The position numbers were made by a program, and so were the translations under genes. From assembly GCA_013368315.1 (NCBI GenBank), contig JAACJM010000052.1, positions 62,001 to 126,000 of the forward strand: 64,000 nt of DNA, in the 5' to 3' direction. Positions 34,114-46,349 of the stretch are shown here, piece after piece. This stretch comes from Tetrapyrgos nigripes (Eukaryota; Basidiomycota; Agaricomycetes; Agaricales; Campanellaceae). Each line of letters starts with the position of its first letter. Position 1 is the stretch's first letter. The notes under the pieces are model-generated. The model made no database searches, was not told where the DNA came from, and saw nothing but the letters and a program-made list of their open reading frames with translations.

Positions 34114-34801
34114 TTAGCTGGAACCAGGGCGGAGGACATTGGAACTGCGGGACAATTTCCGGCTGTGAGTAAATGGTCATAGAAGTCACGAATGTATCAA
34201 ACACTCACCCGAAATATCCAATGACATTTCCTGCTGGGTAGTACTCGCAAACAATGTACAAGTCTAGTGCTCCATTGAAAATGGCAAGATTGCAAGTCGC
34301 TGCAGCACAACCAAGCTGCTGTGTACTTGCCCACACCACCTGGGTGAAGTGAGATGGCGTCGGGTTGTTGGTGTTGTAATTATAAGTACCTAATGATATT
34401 TAGTACAGAGATCAGCAAACAAAATATCCACTCACTGTTTTCATTAGCCCAGCTTTGAAAGGCTGCGTTGATGTTGTACCCATTCCCGTACCCGGCAGCT
34501 AGATTTTCTGAATGAAAGATGTGAGCAAACGGCTGCGCTAGAGAACTGAACACATACCGCCGTACGGACCACCAGAGTGTGCCCACGTACATTTGTTAAC
34601 ATAGTTTTGGGCATAAGTGGCTAATGTGTCGTTCCAAATAAGATTAGGAGCTTTGTATTGAGCGCGTAGGGTGTTGTGGAGTTGGAGGTAACGCGCCTGC
34701 TCTGCAGGTGAAGCATTTCGTGTAGTAAGAGCGGCGCCGTGCGCGCTAAGAGCAAAGCTCAGAGAGAGCAGGACAGTGCAAGCGAATTTGAGGAGGAACA
34801 T
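34114..34801 (-). CDS. Secreted CAP-domain (SCP/PR-1/Pry1-like) protein
   Basis: The N-terminus is a signal peptide (hydrophobic core LLSLSFALSAHGA). The CAP domain follows: LHNTLRAQYKAPNLIWNDTLATYAQ, CTWAHSGGPYGENLAAG, HFTQVVWASTQQLGCA and VCEYYPAGNVIGYF (each shown in part). Exons (minus) are 34558-34801, 34436-34507 and about 34210-34389, then a last piece. CAP proteins are extracellular and in yeast bind sterols and fatty acids. The C-terminus is uncertain. With a GTGAGT donor and CACAG acceptor the frame ends at 34114. Without that intron it ends at once with a TGA at 34205. Another phase would reach 34077. Confidence 0.85.
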
Positions 34802-35325
34802 GTTGGATACGCGAGAATAGAGTTGGTAGAGCAGATGGCGAAGATGTTTGGGGATTGAAGATGATGCTATTTCGCTACCACCTTCCTGTTTTTATACCCA
34901 ACTTGAAATTCGAGTGTTAAGTTCTGATCCCTTGCTCGAGTTTCTTCGTACGCGATCCCGAACTAACACCACAAGTCTCCAATGCGCAGTGCCTCTCGAA
35001 AATAGCTCCAGCGTCTGCGATGTGCGTGGTGATGACTGGCTTGAGCCCCTCAGATGTCGACGTACCGAATCCCGCCTCTCCACTTCAGGCACTGTTCTCT
35101 ACGCGATCATAAATCGACCTTGTCCTGCGCTGTACCGGAGTCCAAGATCATGATATACAGTTTTCAGCCTCCCTTATCGGCCTCGAATCCCGCCTCTCTG
35201 CATCCAGGAACCGCCCTGAGTCACCTTACTCCTGACGAGATTGCGGGGAAAGGGTAGATGTGGACGTCCAAAGTCTTTGAGATAGCATGCAAATGAACTC
35301 GTTTTGAAGCAATATGAAGAGAATA
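34802..35325. other. Stretch without a recognisable gene
   Basis: Upstream of the CAP gene. No supported gene. Confidence 0.45.
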
Positions 35326-35606
35326 GGGTGGGTCAGAGTTCAACGATTCTACTTTCGATTCACTTTTTCAGAATCGGAGCAGAATCGGATTGAAGAGTTG
35401 GAGTCGCTTCACCCAGAATCGTCGATTCACCTGGTCGATTCTCCATAGCGGGAATTATGTAAATTTCTTGGATGAACCGACGGGTGAATCGGAAGGATGA
35501 ATCGCTGCTGGAAAAGTGCGGTCAGAGTTGAAGCGACGATTCAGGCTGTTTCACGAGTTGCGAACCGGTGTCTGGATCAAAGCCAGAATCGTGAACTCTG
35601 ACCCCC
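35326..35606. mobile_element. 281-bp MITE with about 25-bp inverted ends and TA target duplication
   Basis: The left end GGGTGGGTCAGAGTTCAACG and the right end, read in reverse complement as GGGGGTCAGAGTTCACG, match with small gaps and continue into GATTCT. TA flanks both sides (35324-35325 and 35607-35608). The interior is full of GAATC/GATTC repeats and a third partial copy of GGTCAGAGTTGAA at about 35520. No ORF is present. Confidence 0.8.
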
Positions 35607-35608
35607 TA

Positions 35609-36272
35609 ATATTTACTGCTGCACTGGGAATGAGTTGGAAAAATTTTGTGACTGGTTGACCATGTATGACTCCTTGACACACCGAGTAGAATCCGTACTA
35701 GAGTCAGGTAAACTCCAGCTGCTGCGCAGAGGCTCTTCTTCAACCAGGTATGCAGATAACTTGTCCTTCGCAGGAAAGTCTTCATCGTTTCCAATACTAG
35801 TACTTGAAGCTGCTTGACCAATAGACACGTTCTGACTTCATATCTGATTCGTCTGCATACATCGCGATGATATCAAGATTCGCCGCATTTTGGTGTTTTT
35901 GCACCAAAGCCTCCGGTACGAAGATCAGTTCGAAGCAATATTGGAGCTGCATATCAGGAACCAGCGAGAATGACCATTTGCAAGCGTAGCAGTGAAGGTT
36001 TCTGTTCTCCTGAAAATCCCCCACAGATTTTGAGATGGTGGATATCGATCCCGCTGTCCGAGGTACGCTGCACCAGGCCATGGAGAGGATGTCTGTGAAG
36101 AGTGGTGTGATCACTGGTGACTGATCGTGACGTTAGAAAGCCGGCTGAGGGCTGGTACTTGGGAAAATAGCTTGCACGAGCTTCTCACTTCGAGTTGCAG
36201 AACCATTTACAAATTAATCACGAATCTAATTGGTATCTACAGGGAATTTGAAGGTAATGGTATCAAGTAGTG
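35609..36272. other. Stretch without a recognisable gene
   Basis: A minus-strand frame at 35797-36114 has no recognisable domain and no splice partners. Nothing else was seen. Confidence 0.45.
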
Positions 36273-37172
36273 CTACGAAATAATCCATGATCCATCTGTA
36301 CTTGTCAAGGCAATATGAGGAAAGGCCAGGGGATTCCCCGGAACCCAGACATAAAACTCCAGACCCTCCGAATCGTCTGAGGACGAACACTGTACTGCTT
36401 CCAGACTGTCCACAACATAATGCGGACGGTGTTTCCTAAGATCTGCGCGATCATAGCTACTGCAAACAGCGATAACCCTTGAGGCGCCGCTAGCAACAGC
36501 TGCACGGATTCTGGTGGGCGAATTGGTGACAACAACGCATTCTGACAGAGGAAAACTCGTTTGTTTGACAGCATGTATAATTCGAGCGACTTCAGCAGCA
36601 CTGGTGAGTGTCGGGGTATTGTCTCCAATTATCTCAGAGCGAGGTATCCCGGCATGTTCCATGTCATCAACTGCTGTGACGCCTTGTCAGTATAGCGCAC
36701 ATGAAGGAAGTCGTAGTTACGCACCAGGATTCGACTCGGGGCTGACTATAGCAAAACGCTTTTCATCGCCTTTACAAAGAGACTCGGCAAGGGCCATAGC
36801 GCCTGGCGGAAAGTGTACGGTACGGGTAGCTTCAGCCTTGAAAGCCTCTGCTTCATAATAACTCTTGGCTTGCCCACTGTGCGGCGCGTGTTTGAGGAAC
36901 TTTCCTTCACGATCGATGTCAAAGTAAGAGCGATGAGGCGGTACGGAAGAGTTGGAGGAGTTGGAGGAAGGGCTAGAGGTCGATGGAGAGTCATCAGGTG
37001 TTAACGAAGGTGTAGGAAATGAAGCAGAGTTGGTCAGGGTATCGTCCTGTAATGGATTCAGATAAATGTCAACGATAGAGATAGACCAACTCACCCAATC
37101 AAAGATGACGGCCTGCGCAGAAAATTTGAACCGAGTTGAAGATGAATATCCCAATGCGAGAAAAGGAAACAT
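36273..37172 (-). CDS. HAD-superfamily hydrolase-like protein
   Basis: Three exons (minus), 37095-37172, 36725-37046 and 36273-36673, are consistent in phase and give 266 aa. HAD motif I is split by intron 1 and reads VIFDW|DDTLTNS, so the nucleophile Asp and the general acid Asp are both present. Motif II is VVVTNSPTRIRAAVASG with Thr-Asn after a beta strand. A long Ser/Pro-rich insert follows motif I. Motifs III and IV are not obvious, so the enzymatic class (phosphatase or other) is left open. The ATG at 37170-37172 is the first in frame before motif I; longer frames upstream begin with non-ATG codons. Confidence 0.72.
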
Positions 37173-37614
37173 TGGCGAGTGTGCGGATTCAACCGAGGAT
37201 GCATCTACTTTCGAAATCTTCAATGGTTGGAATAGGAGCACTCCTGGAGGCGCCGCTATAGATTTTCAGCACAGGTCCTCGAGTTTCCGGAGAGAATTGC
37301 TGCTGTAAAGAGAGCCCTTTGAGCTTCGGAGGCCTCTGAGAGTCAGCTCCCAACAAGACATAGATGCATAGGCGAGCTAGCAAAGAACTTGAGTGAGGGT
37401 CAAAATTTGGGGTTGTTGGAATTTGGTAAAAATGATTTGCTTCTGGATGCTTGAATGACTACAGCAGCGATAGTGAGTAGAAAGGTAACATGCCATGGTG
37501 GTTATCATCATCAGAGGATGGTGATATCCTGACGCGGCGAACTCTGAATTATTAATGGATTTTACACTGTGAAGCAGCGTATTTACACAAGTTTAAATTT
37601 CTACGTATACCGCC
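37173..37614. other. Stretch without a recognisable gene
   Basis: Lies between two minus-strand genes. No supported coding sequence. Confidence 0.45.
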
Positions 37615-40600
37615 TCAACTACTGAAGTAACTAGACTCTGAGAGTTCTAGTGTTGACTCCACGTTGTCCAGGACATCCCTACATCTGCTCAACAATCTCT
37701 CTTGTGCATCCCAAATAAAGTAAACTTTCCCTTCCTTGTATCGATGTATAGCTTCCAGAAGAACAATAGCGCATGCAGGGCTGGTAAACCAATCCATTGA
37801 TTGAAAACGGCCCAAAATGTCGCTAAGAAACTCGTCCGGGTATCGATATCCAACCAACTGCTGAAGAACCCCGCTTTTAAGGGTTGTGAACAGCTTCGAG
37901 ACACTGTCCGTGAAAAGTCGCTGGCTTGATATATCAACTACGCTTATCTTGAACTTGACCAGGCTCTGGGTAACATATGTCTGGGATAATTGGAAAGGTT
38001 TGTTGTGGAAATCATGGTATGTTCGTGACAGATCAATCCATTTGGATACGATTGCGACCATGAGTGAATCTCGGTGGGATGTCTGACGTGATGAGGGACC
38101 AGTTACTCGAGTTTTTTCCGGCAAATAATCTTGCAGCAGCGCATACTCGGTCTGAGGACGACTATGCCAGTGAGCATCATTGAACGCGTCGGAATATACG
38201 ATGGAGTGGAGTATAGCTTGGTCCACCAGATTTTTGACTAGCAAATAGTCTTTGTCTACTTGAATTGTCGAATGTGCCGAGCGAAGAGAATGCCATAGCT
38301 CCAGAGGCCCAGGAAAATCCCTCTCCATCCAAAATTGCAAATTACTGCAGCACAACGACAGACAGATTGCCTCGAGAACCAGGCTGGCCGTTTGCGCATC
38401 GGCGCCGTCGCGTAACGTCTTGAAGACACAGTCGCCCACTCGAAGGCATGCTTCTCTACTGAAACTTTTCCTCCCAACGTCATCGTTTTCAAGCAATCCT
38501 CCGCCATCGGCATTTTTGCAGAAATACCACAAGGTGAAACTTCTGCATGCCTTGGAATCCTTGTCCTCTGATAGAGAGGTTGAGAGTGAGAAGAAGAGTC
38601 TCATGCATTCAAGTATGACTGTGTTTGCAATGATACCTGGTTTTATGCTACCTTTCACCAAACACTCGTTCAAGTGAAGAAGCGGTCCTGTGAAAGACAC
38701 TCCACCAATATCTACCATAGTCGTTTCTGCGTGCGGGTATATGGCATCACATGTCGCCTGAAATTGATAAGGGAGGATTCCAGCAGTCGAGACGAGATCA
38801 ACAGATAGAACAAGGTATTCCAGGAGAACGTGCAGACGCATCGTTTTCCAGGTCACTTCTTCTTGTATTTGGGAAAGGATGAGCTCGATCTTTGCAAATT
38901 GGCGAGAAGGATCAACCGAAACAGATCCCTCTTTGAGTGCTAAGACGAGATGCATGTAAGGAACTAGGTGGTACTCATACCCAGATGCAGTGATTTCGGT
39001 TATCTGGGTGTGAAGAGAAGGCCTTTCTTCGATTCCATCCCAAACTTCTTGAGCAAGTATGAACGACCTGCGTAGTTGTTCTGGTGTCATCGAATGAGGC
39101 GGTTCCCTTTTCATCAAAATCTCCTCAACTTGGTCAACGGAATTTCGGATGCTGTGTACCCAGCTGAGACGTGCTGCAGCAAATGCCGAGTACATATACT
39201 CGTTTTTGAGTGAAACGAGAAAGTGAAGCGGTTTGGAAAATATGCTCTGGATAAAGTTGCGGTAGGTCTGCACATGAGTATTGTCAAGTTGCAATCGACC
39301 TTGGGTCAGCATGTAAGCTAATGCCCAAAGAGCCCGTGGGCACACTGAAGAGCTTCTGTCACGAAATGAAGGATCCGTCCAAGTGGAAGACTTCAGCATG
39401 AGCTGCACTAGGCGAGAAACGATGTTTACTTCCGGATCGGAAGTTTGGAAAAGAGGTTTTATGAGCTCTGCGTTTGTCACGTAGAGACCGGGACTGAATG
39501 GAGCAGTTGTAGAGGCATCCAGACTGGGTGGAGTTATGGCATCAAGCATTGCTTCGACGAAGGGTAGGAGTTCTTTGTCGTCAGTCAACGATTTCATAGT
39601 GAAGATCACGGCTTCTTTGTCGCGCTCTGTGGTTCTCTCCGATTTGAGAAGTATGGCTTCAGTCAAAGTCTCGTCTCTCCGGACTCTGGGGGTGAATAGG
39701 TCATTGAAGGCATTTTTGAAACGCCAGAGAGCCGATGACAATGGAGTACGATAGGGCGCATCAAGATAGAGGACTGGAATAGAAGTGAGCGCCAAATAGA
39801 TGGCGAGGAAGCCACCCAGTACACATGCCATCATGTAGGTCAATGCCCGATTCACTGGGTAAAGGAATCCGACTAAACCGCCGAAAAAGAAGAGAAGAGA
39901 GACGTGTAGGAGTATAGGGATGAGATCAACGAAGGAGTGCATCCCGAAATCCCTCAGACCACAATACAGGAATGCTATGGCCCTAGCTTGACGGACAGGT
40001 GATGGTCGCAAATTTGTTTTGTGGATAAAGTCTCGAGTCCATTGCTGGACGAATGTAGCCAGCAGAGAGCATGTAAGAGCCAATGCAAGGCTAAGGAACC
40101 ACATCATATTGCAAATGAGAGCCGAGGCGGGTGGTTCAAAGGGAGGAGAGGATTGCACCGGTAAAGATGTACCATTCAACGCAGCTGAGAACTGCAAGGA
40201 AATCTGTGCAAGTAAAGCGATGGTATTCTGCGCCGGATCGTCCTGCAGGGTCTTGTAGCTTTCAATTATGAAGGCTGTGAGACTAGCCGAATAGAGGGCA
40301 GACTGAAGATTCATGAATATGGAGTGGGTTCATATTGTAGCCAGATACACGCACAAAAAGCAGCATTCCATCCATATCTTCCTTCCATCCTTTCAGCAAC
40401 GGCTCATCATACCGTTGTGCTTCGTCGATATAGATACTCCAGAATTTGGTGGAGGCTTCGCTATCTAATGCTGACTCCAGTGAAAATGGCTCCGTAGCGC
40501 TGGATGATGAAGTCGAGTTACGACTCCGCGATTCGAGATCCCCAGGCTGCAGTGGGCTAAAAAGAAAGCCAAATACTGCATAGGTCGACGATTAATTTGA

Positions 40601-40664
40601 CTTTCAGAGCAATACTTGACCTCGATTACACACCTTTCCGGATTACTCTACGAAACGATGACAT
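37615..40664 (-). CDS. DUF6535-type multi-pass membrane protein
   Basis: Exons (minus) are 40634-40664, 40355-40575 and 37615-40302; phases agree and give 979 aa. The N-terminus contains FWSIYIDEAQRYDEPLLKGW and the join MDGMLLF|SALYSASLTAFIIESY, which is the signature start of the large Agaricomycete DUF6535 family. At least three to four transmembrane segments follow (MMWFLSLALALTCSLL, FVDLIPILLHVSLLFFF, MMACVLGGFLAIYLAL). The remaining 700 residues are a soluble, helical region. The function of the family is not established. The ATG in the large exon (MNLQ) lies inside the second intron, so it is not the start. The gene is divergent from TOP3. Confidence 0.88.
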
Positions 40665-41057
40665 GGCGAGTCAGTCGACTGCGATAGATACGGAGATAAA
40701 TTTTTATCCTGAGACAGAATGAATGGTTCCTATGTCTTGAGACACGCGGTGATAGATTTGGACATTTTATAGAACTTACCAATGCCATGTCCATCATCGG
40801 GGAACAACGTCATTATAGACCGTCAACTGTGAAGGAGGTCTCCATTGCCAAGATTTGAAACGCGACCGTGACAAAACGCGTGTCACGAGGACTGTCACAC
40901 AGAGAGACGCGGTCGCGTGCAATCATCAACAAAGTTTTCTGCTTCCTCCTCCTCAATATCCTGGCAATATCAGCGCTTCAGCGCCCATTTGCGCCTTTTC
41001 CCAGAAGGCTATCCTTTCTATTTCTGGCTAGTCGTTCCACTTTCGGACTCTTCGGTC
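40665..41057. promoter_or_regulatory. Divergent region upstream of TOP3 with MCB-like site
   Basis: 393 bp between divergent starts. ACGCGT at 40876-40881 lies 176 bp before the TOP3 start, inside a GCG-rich block with inverted GCGACC/GGTCGC words. An S-phase (MBF) site is possible but unproven. Confidence 0.4.
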
Positions 41058-44000
41058 ATGCGAGTCTTGTGCGTAGCGGAGAAGCCGTCCATTGCAAAGT
41101 CTATTTCAGGAATCTTGTCTGGAGGGCAGTTGAACACTGTAGGCCCACCAGTGCTCATTGGCGGTTTGAGGCTAATTCCTCATTTTACAGCGTAATAGTC
41201 CCAATAAATACGTCAAGAACTATGAGTTCAATTATCCTCAAACAAACTCTCGTTTCGTCGTGACAAGCGTCTTAGGCCATCTGACCACCCTCGAATTTCC
41301 TGACCAGTATCGGAAATGGACTTCTTGCGATCCTATTGTGCTCTTTGATAGCCAAGTCTTGACCTCTATACCAGACGACAAAAAGGGGATTGAGAAAAAC
41401 TTATTCAACGAGGCCAAAAATGCGGATATGCTCATGATATGGACGGATTGTGATAGAGAGGGAGAACACATTGGAACGGAGATTGAGTCTGTATGTAGAC
41501 GGGCAAAACGGAATATCCAAGTTAAGCGGGCTCGGTTCAGTGCTATTATTGCGCAGTGCGTTTAACCACGAATCCCTCTCATGTTCCTTTCTGACCAATT
41601 TTTCTGCAGACAGATTCACAACGCGGCTCAACACCCAGTAGACTTGGACAGACGGCTTGCAGATGCAGTATATGCTCGACAGGTTCTCGATTTGAAGATT
41701 GGAGCTGCTTTTACTCGATTCCAAACACATGCTCTAAAGCCTCATATACCTGCCATACAAGAGAGCGGTTTCCTTTCGTATGGTGAGTCTTTCTGAGGCT
41801 GCCATGACGAAGTTGCTAAGTCTATACAGGACCGTGTCAATTTCCTACTCTGGGCTTTGTCGTTGCGCGTTATCTAGACGTTAGGAATTTCCGTCCCGAG
41901 CCATTCTGGTATATCTATCTCACAGTAACACGTCCATCTCATTCGCAACAAGAAGACGCAGAAACAGTGTTCACATGGAGAAGAGGTCATTTATTTTCAG
42001 AAGATGAGGCGTTGGTGCTCTTCGAGAAGGTGCTGGACAATCCAACAGCGAAAGTCACCAAAGTAACAAAGAAGGAAACGAAGAAATTGTAAGTCAGGTT
42101 GCTATCGATGAGTTACAATGGAGCACTAATGATTTCATAGCAAGCCTCTTCCCTTGACGACCGTCGAATTACAGAAAGCAGGCTCCCGGTTACTCAAACT
42201 GTCTCCCAAGAAAGTTTTAGATGTATTGTCGTCTCGTTATCTTGGTGAACTTCTCTCACTCTGTCCACAGATCGCAGAATCGCTGTATCAGCAAGGATTC
42301 CTGTCATACCCAAGGACAGAGACAGACCAATATGACCCCAAATTTGATTTCATGTCGTTGATAGAGAAGCAGACGGCAGATCCTGCTTGGGGTGGTTTTG
42401 CTAATTCGTTGGTCTTTTTCTATTGTTCTATACCGCTGTCGACACTAAAGTTTCCCGGTCCTTTCCTTCAGACTCCAAGAGGGCGAGTTTAATGCTCCTC
42501 GCAAGGGCAAAAACAACGATCATGCCCATCCTCCGATTCACCCCACTGCTCATGCGGGTAACCTCACCGGTGACAACAAAAAGGTGTACGAGTTCATCAC
42601 GAGAAGATTTCTTGCCTCGTGCTCGAAAGACGCCAAAGGCTGGGAAACGACCATTGACATCGAATGTGGTGGTGAAGAGTTCCATACCAAAGGTAGGACA
42701 TGTTTTCGTTCCGTAATTAGCGATTTCTCATTCTGTTTTCCAAAGGCCTCAGAGTTTTGGAGAGAAACTACCTCGAGGTCTATCCGTACGATAAATGGTC
42801 GGATAAGGAACTCCCAGACTTCACGGAGGGTGAAGAGTTTCAACCATCGGTTTGCGATCTTCGAGAAGGGCAGACCACGTCCCCGAGTTATCTTACTGAA
42901 GCTGATCTGGTCACGCTCATGGACAAGAATGGAATTGGTTTATTCTTCCTTTTGTCGTTCTTCTCTGTCCCTTGTGCTAATGTAGCCGAACTAGGAACCG
43001 ATGCAACTATTGCCCAGCATATCGAGACCATCGTTAACAGAGAATACGTCATTGAACACTATCAAGGGAACACAAAGCATCTTATACCTTCAACGCTTGG
43101 TATTGGTCTGATTGAAGGCTACAACAGTATGACATTAGACCGGAATCTAAGTAAACCTCACCAGAGACGCGAGGTACTCTTACTCTTATTTCTACTGAGT
43201 TTTTCTGACCTGACACTGTAGACTGAACGCCAACTCGTCCAAGTCTGTCAAGGAGGCAAATCCAAGCATGACATGATTGAGGAGAATATCGAACAGTATA
43301 AGAACATGTATGTAATTGCTCGGCGAGAGTTTGACCAAGTTGTTGGCGTAAGTTGTGTCAGTTTGTTGAAGGATGTTTCTGATTGTACTAGTGTATACGA
43401 CGTTATCTCACTGCGGCTGGAGATAATGGTGGAGCTGGAGGCGATAATGCAAACGGTGGTGGTGCTAATGGCGGCGGCGGAGGTGGTGGTGGTGGTGTGG
43501 TGGTGGTGGTGGTGGTGGTGGTGGCAATGGCGGTGGTGGTGGAGGTAGAGGTGGCAGAGGTAGAGGTCCTCCGTCTACTCGGGGCCGTGGTAGTGCACCC
43601 AGATCCAGAGGCGCTCCTTCAGCTCCTGATGATCCCGATGATGGTACGTTTTCTTTCTGACGGACTGTGAGAAACACTAAACAGATCATATCCGTATCAG
43701 ACCTACCACCTGATCCTCCCGCCCCAAAACCAGCTTCTCGCGCGAGAAAACCTAGGTCCACTGCAACGACTACGAAAGCAACAACATCAACGGCGAAGCC
43801 AAACTCGAGATCTACAGGTTCTTCGTCTTCGTCAGGAGGAGTCCAGTGCCAGTGCAACGTTCCTGCGAAGCAATTGACCATCACAGATGACACAGCGAGC
43901 AGAGGCCGTCCGTACTGGACCTGCGGCAACAACAACGCTTGTAATTTCTGGCAGTGGGCTGATAGAGGTCAGAACAGTAACGTGCAGACAAATGCTTTTG

Positions 44001-45144
44001 CTTCTTCCTCTTCATCAACTTCAACAGCTCCGCCGCCTCCTTCTGCTTCTCGTCAGTCTGCGCCAGAAGTCCAAGCAGAAGATGTACCCATGTGCAACTG
44101 TAACGTGCCCGCTGTTACTAGAAATGTGACCAAGGAGTCGGTGCACAAAGGACGACCCTTTTGGACATGTGGAAAAGACCGTACTTGTGATTATTTCCAA
44201 TGGGGGGACGAGTCGCCAAAGACTGTTCCTACAAAGAGGACTTATTCGCAGGTGAGCGCTGCGAAGCTAGCATGCAAGCGTCTCTGTTCAACTTGAGGGT
44301 GACTAATCGTCGGCTCTTACTCAGACCCAAACCGGTACTCGCGATTCCACCGACGACCCAGCGGCAAGAAATTGTACATGTAACAAACCAGCGACCAGGT
44401 TGACCGTTCATAAGGAAGGCGCCAATAAAGGAAGGCAATTTTGGCGCTGCGCAAGCGACTCCTGTAAATTCTTCGAATGGGATGACGAGCCAGGTGGTGG
44501 TGGGAACAGCCGTTCGGGAGGTTCAAGTGGGAGTGGTGAACAGTCTTGCTTCAACGTAAGTGAGAAAGAAGAAACTTTTCATTTTCCATTCTTTCGTCTG
44601 TGTTCTTGGCATTGCGTTGACGCGTGTGTTTCTCATTCTTCGTTCTCTAGTGTGGACAAAGCGGACACTGGGCGAGTGGTGAGCGTTTATTTGTTTGTTG
44701 ACTGACTGTTGACTGACTCGCTTTGTATTTTTGTAATGGTAGCTTGCCCGAAGCCCAAGGGAGATTCTGGCTCAGACAGCAAGAGGGGAAGAAGTTTTGG
44801 TTCAAGCGCAAGCAATTTCCCACAAAAAGGTTCAGGAGGCGCAGACTCAACAGATGAGTGTTTCAAGTGTGGTCGTACCGGACATTGGGCTAGTGGTGAA
44901 TGTTCTTCATCAAACGCCCTACATGCGCATTTTATCTGACATGATTCTCCGAATAGCCTGTCCTAATCCTTCTCAGTCTTCGTCATTTGGTTCAGGCAGC
45001 CGAACCGAGTCGTATACCAGCTCGTCGTCTTCACGAGGTTCCAAGAGTACGCGTGGAGGACGAGGATCAAGAGGTGGTAGGGGCAGAGGTGGTAAAACGC
45101 GTGCTTCAAAGACGAAATCTGGTTTCAGTGCACCAATTTTCTGA
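41058..45144 (+). CDS. TOP3: DNA topoisomerase III with three GRF fingers and two zinc knuckles
   Basis: This type IA topoisomerase relaxes and decatenates single-stranded crossings and dissolves double Holliday junctions with a RecQ helicase and Rmi1. Its Toprim domain starts MRVLCVAEKPSIAKSIS and holds WTDCDREGEHIG (acidic metal ligands). The active-site tyrosine is in GFLSYPRTETDQYD, and PPIHPTAH and LGIGLIEGYNSM follow. The tail contains a Gly-rich linker, three GRF fingers (for example CQCNVPAKQ...GRPYWTCG), two CCHC knuckles (CFNCGQSGHWASAC, CFKCGRTGHWASAC) and an RGG C-terminus. About 17 short-intron exons are read. The GGT microsatellite at about 43480-43530 shows a one-base frame slip: correct Gly-rich reading frames exist on both sides. 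Confidence 0.93.
43470..43560. repeat. GGT/GGC microsatellite coding the TOP3 glycine linker
   Basis: Five GGT units, then GTGGTGG and further GGT units. One G seems missing near 43496, which moves the frame from Gly to Val/Trp codons. Confidence 0.85.
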
Positions 45145-45323
45145 TTCTTTATATGGTTTGATCCACTAGAACGAGAAAGATAGAGATATCCGTATCCGAA
45201 TAGCACCCCTTGGTAATGTACCGTACAGTTTCCTGTGACACCATAATCATGTACACAAATTTCTTGCTTCATATTGCAGCTCATTTCGTGGAACATACAC
45301 GTACATTTTTACTCGACTTCTTT

Positions 45324-45960
45324 CTACGCCTTGGACACGTTCACGACTGCGCCGTGCTTGAGGATACGACTGTATGGGCAGAACTGAAAATAATGTTAGA
45401 CCATGATGCTGCAGCAGATCCGAAGAGAAAAACCTACCTCATGTCCTGCTTTCAACAGTTCGTCGTCGACACCTTCCACTTTGATATCAACCGAAATACC
45501 AAAGCCTGGCATACCTTCCGGTTCGCCGATACTGACATTAGCGCGAACTTTGGCGTCTTTGACCGCATCTGCTTTGCCCTTCTGACGTGCCACTGCTTGT
45601 ATAGCACCGAGGAGACAGGCTAGAAAAAGTCCGTGTCAGAATTGCTTCAGATGTACATACCTCAAGTCCACGGTTGACGTACCAGAGTACCCCATGGCAA
45701 ACAATTGTTCTGGATTCTCGCCGTTTCCAGAACCACCCATTTCCTTAGGCAGCGCAAGGTTCAAATTGAGGTTTCCTGAAGAGACTGTCCCATTGCGACC
45801 GGCACCACTCGCGAGGGCGGTTGCTGTGTACTATCCATGGTTTAGTCTTGAAAACGCTTGGATGCAGAATGGAATGCACCTTTGTATTTTTCAGAGTGAC
45901 CAGTGACCTAGACTGTGTAGACGAGGTCTTGAGGGTGGCTTTGATAGCTCGAGCAAACAT
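45324..45960 (-). CDS. Organic hydroperoxide resistance protein (Ohr/OsmC family)
   Basis: This thiol peroxidase reduces organic hydroperoxides with two cysteines. Four exons (minus) start at 45960 and read MFARAIKATLKTSSTQSRSL, a basic, acid-free presequence that suggests mitochondria. Next come YTATALASGAGRNGTVSSG, ENPEQLFAMGYS|ACLLGA (first cysteine, split by an intron), FGISVDIKVEGVDDE, and the last exon FCPYSRILKHGAVVNV with the second cysteine. The stop is TAG at 45324-45326. The length of about 150 residues fits the family. The gene runs toward TOP3, and the two ends are 180 bp apart. Confidence 0.88.
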
Positions 45961-46349
45961 GGTTGTCGCGGGAAGAACGTGGGCGTGACGTCATTCGCCT
46001 CCTGGTACTCCTCCCCGAGCTCTTCTCTGCTCTCCTTGCTTCTTCTTGCCAAGTTCGTCGTGTACGTACGGCTTAGTTCAAATCTTATCGAGATCTACTA
46101 TCGGCATGATAACCGCGGGGGGGCGCGTCTCGTCGGCACTCCAAAAAGAGCATATTCCGCCTCGGTTTTTTCTCTCATTGGCTTAGCTGTCGATATTGCA
46201 TATACGACTCCATTAGACTAAGCTAACGGCCGCATCGTCCGCACCTGCAGTTCCCGTTACATATACCGAACGATGGAAGTCCAAGGAATATCGATTAGGT
46301 CACACTGGGACTATAAATGCAGAGAAGCTTCTTTCGAGCCTTCTCAAAG
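45961..46349. promoter_or_regulatory. Divergent region between Ohr gene and epimerase
   Basis: 389 bp between divergent start codons. No known site was recognised. Confidence 0.35.

Noticed and set aside
35797..36114. 105-aa minus-strand frame
   Set aside because: Unsupported by any motif or splice partner.
40303..40314. ATG (MNLQ) as start of the DUF6535 gene
   Set aside because: It lies within an intron; the family signature continues upstream in exon 2.
43465..43935. Minus-strand frame with long poly-Pro run
   Set aside because: It is the antisense of the TOP3 GGT microsatellite and GRF exon.
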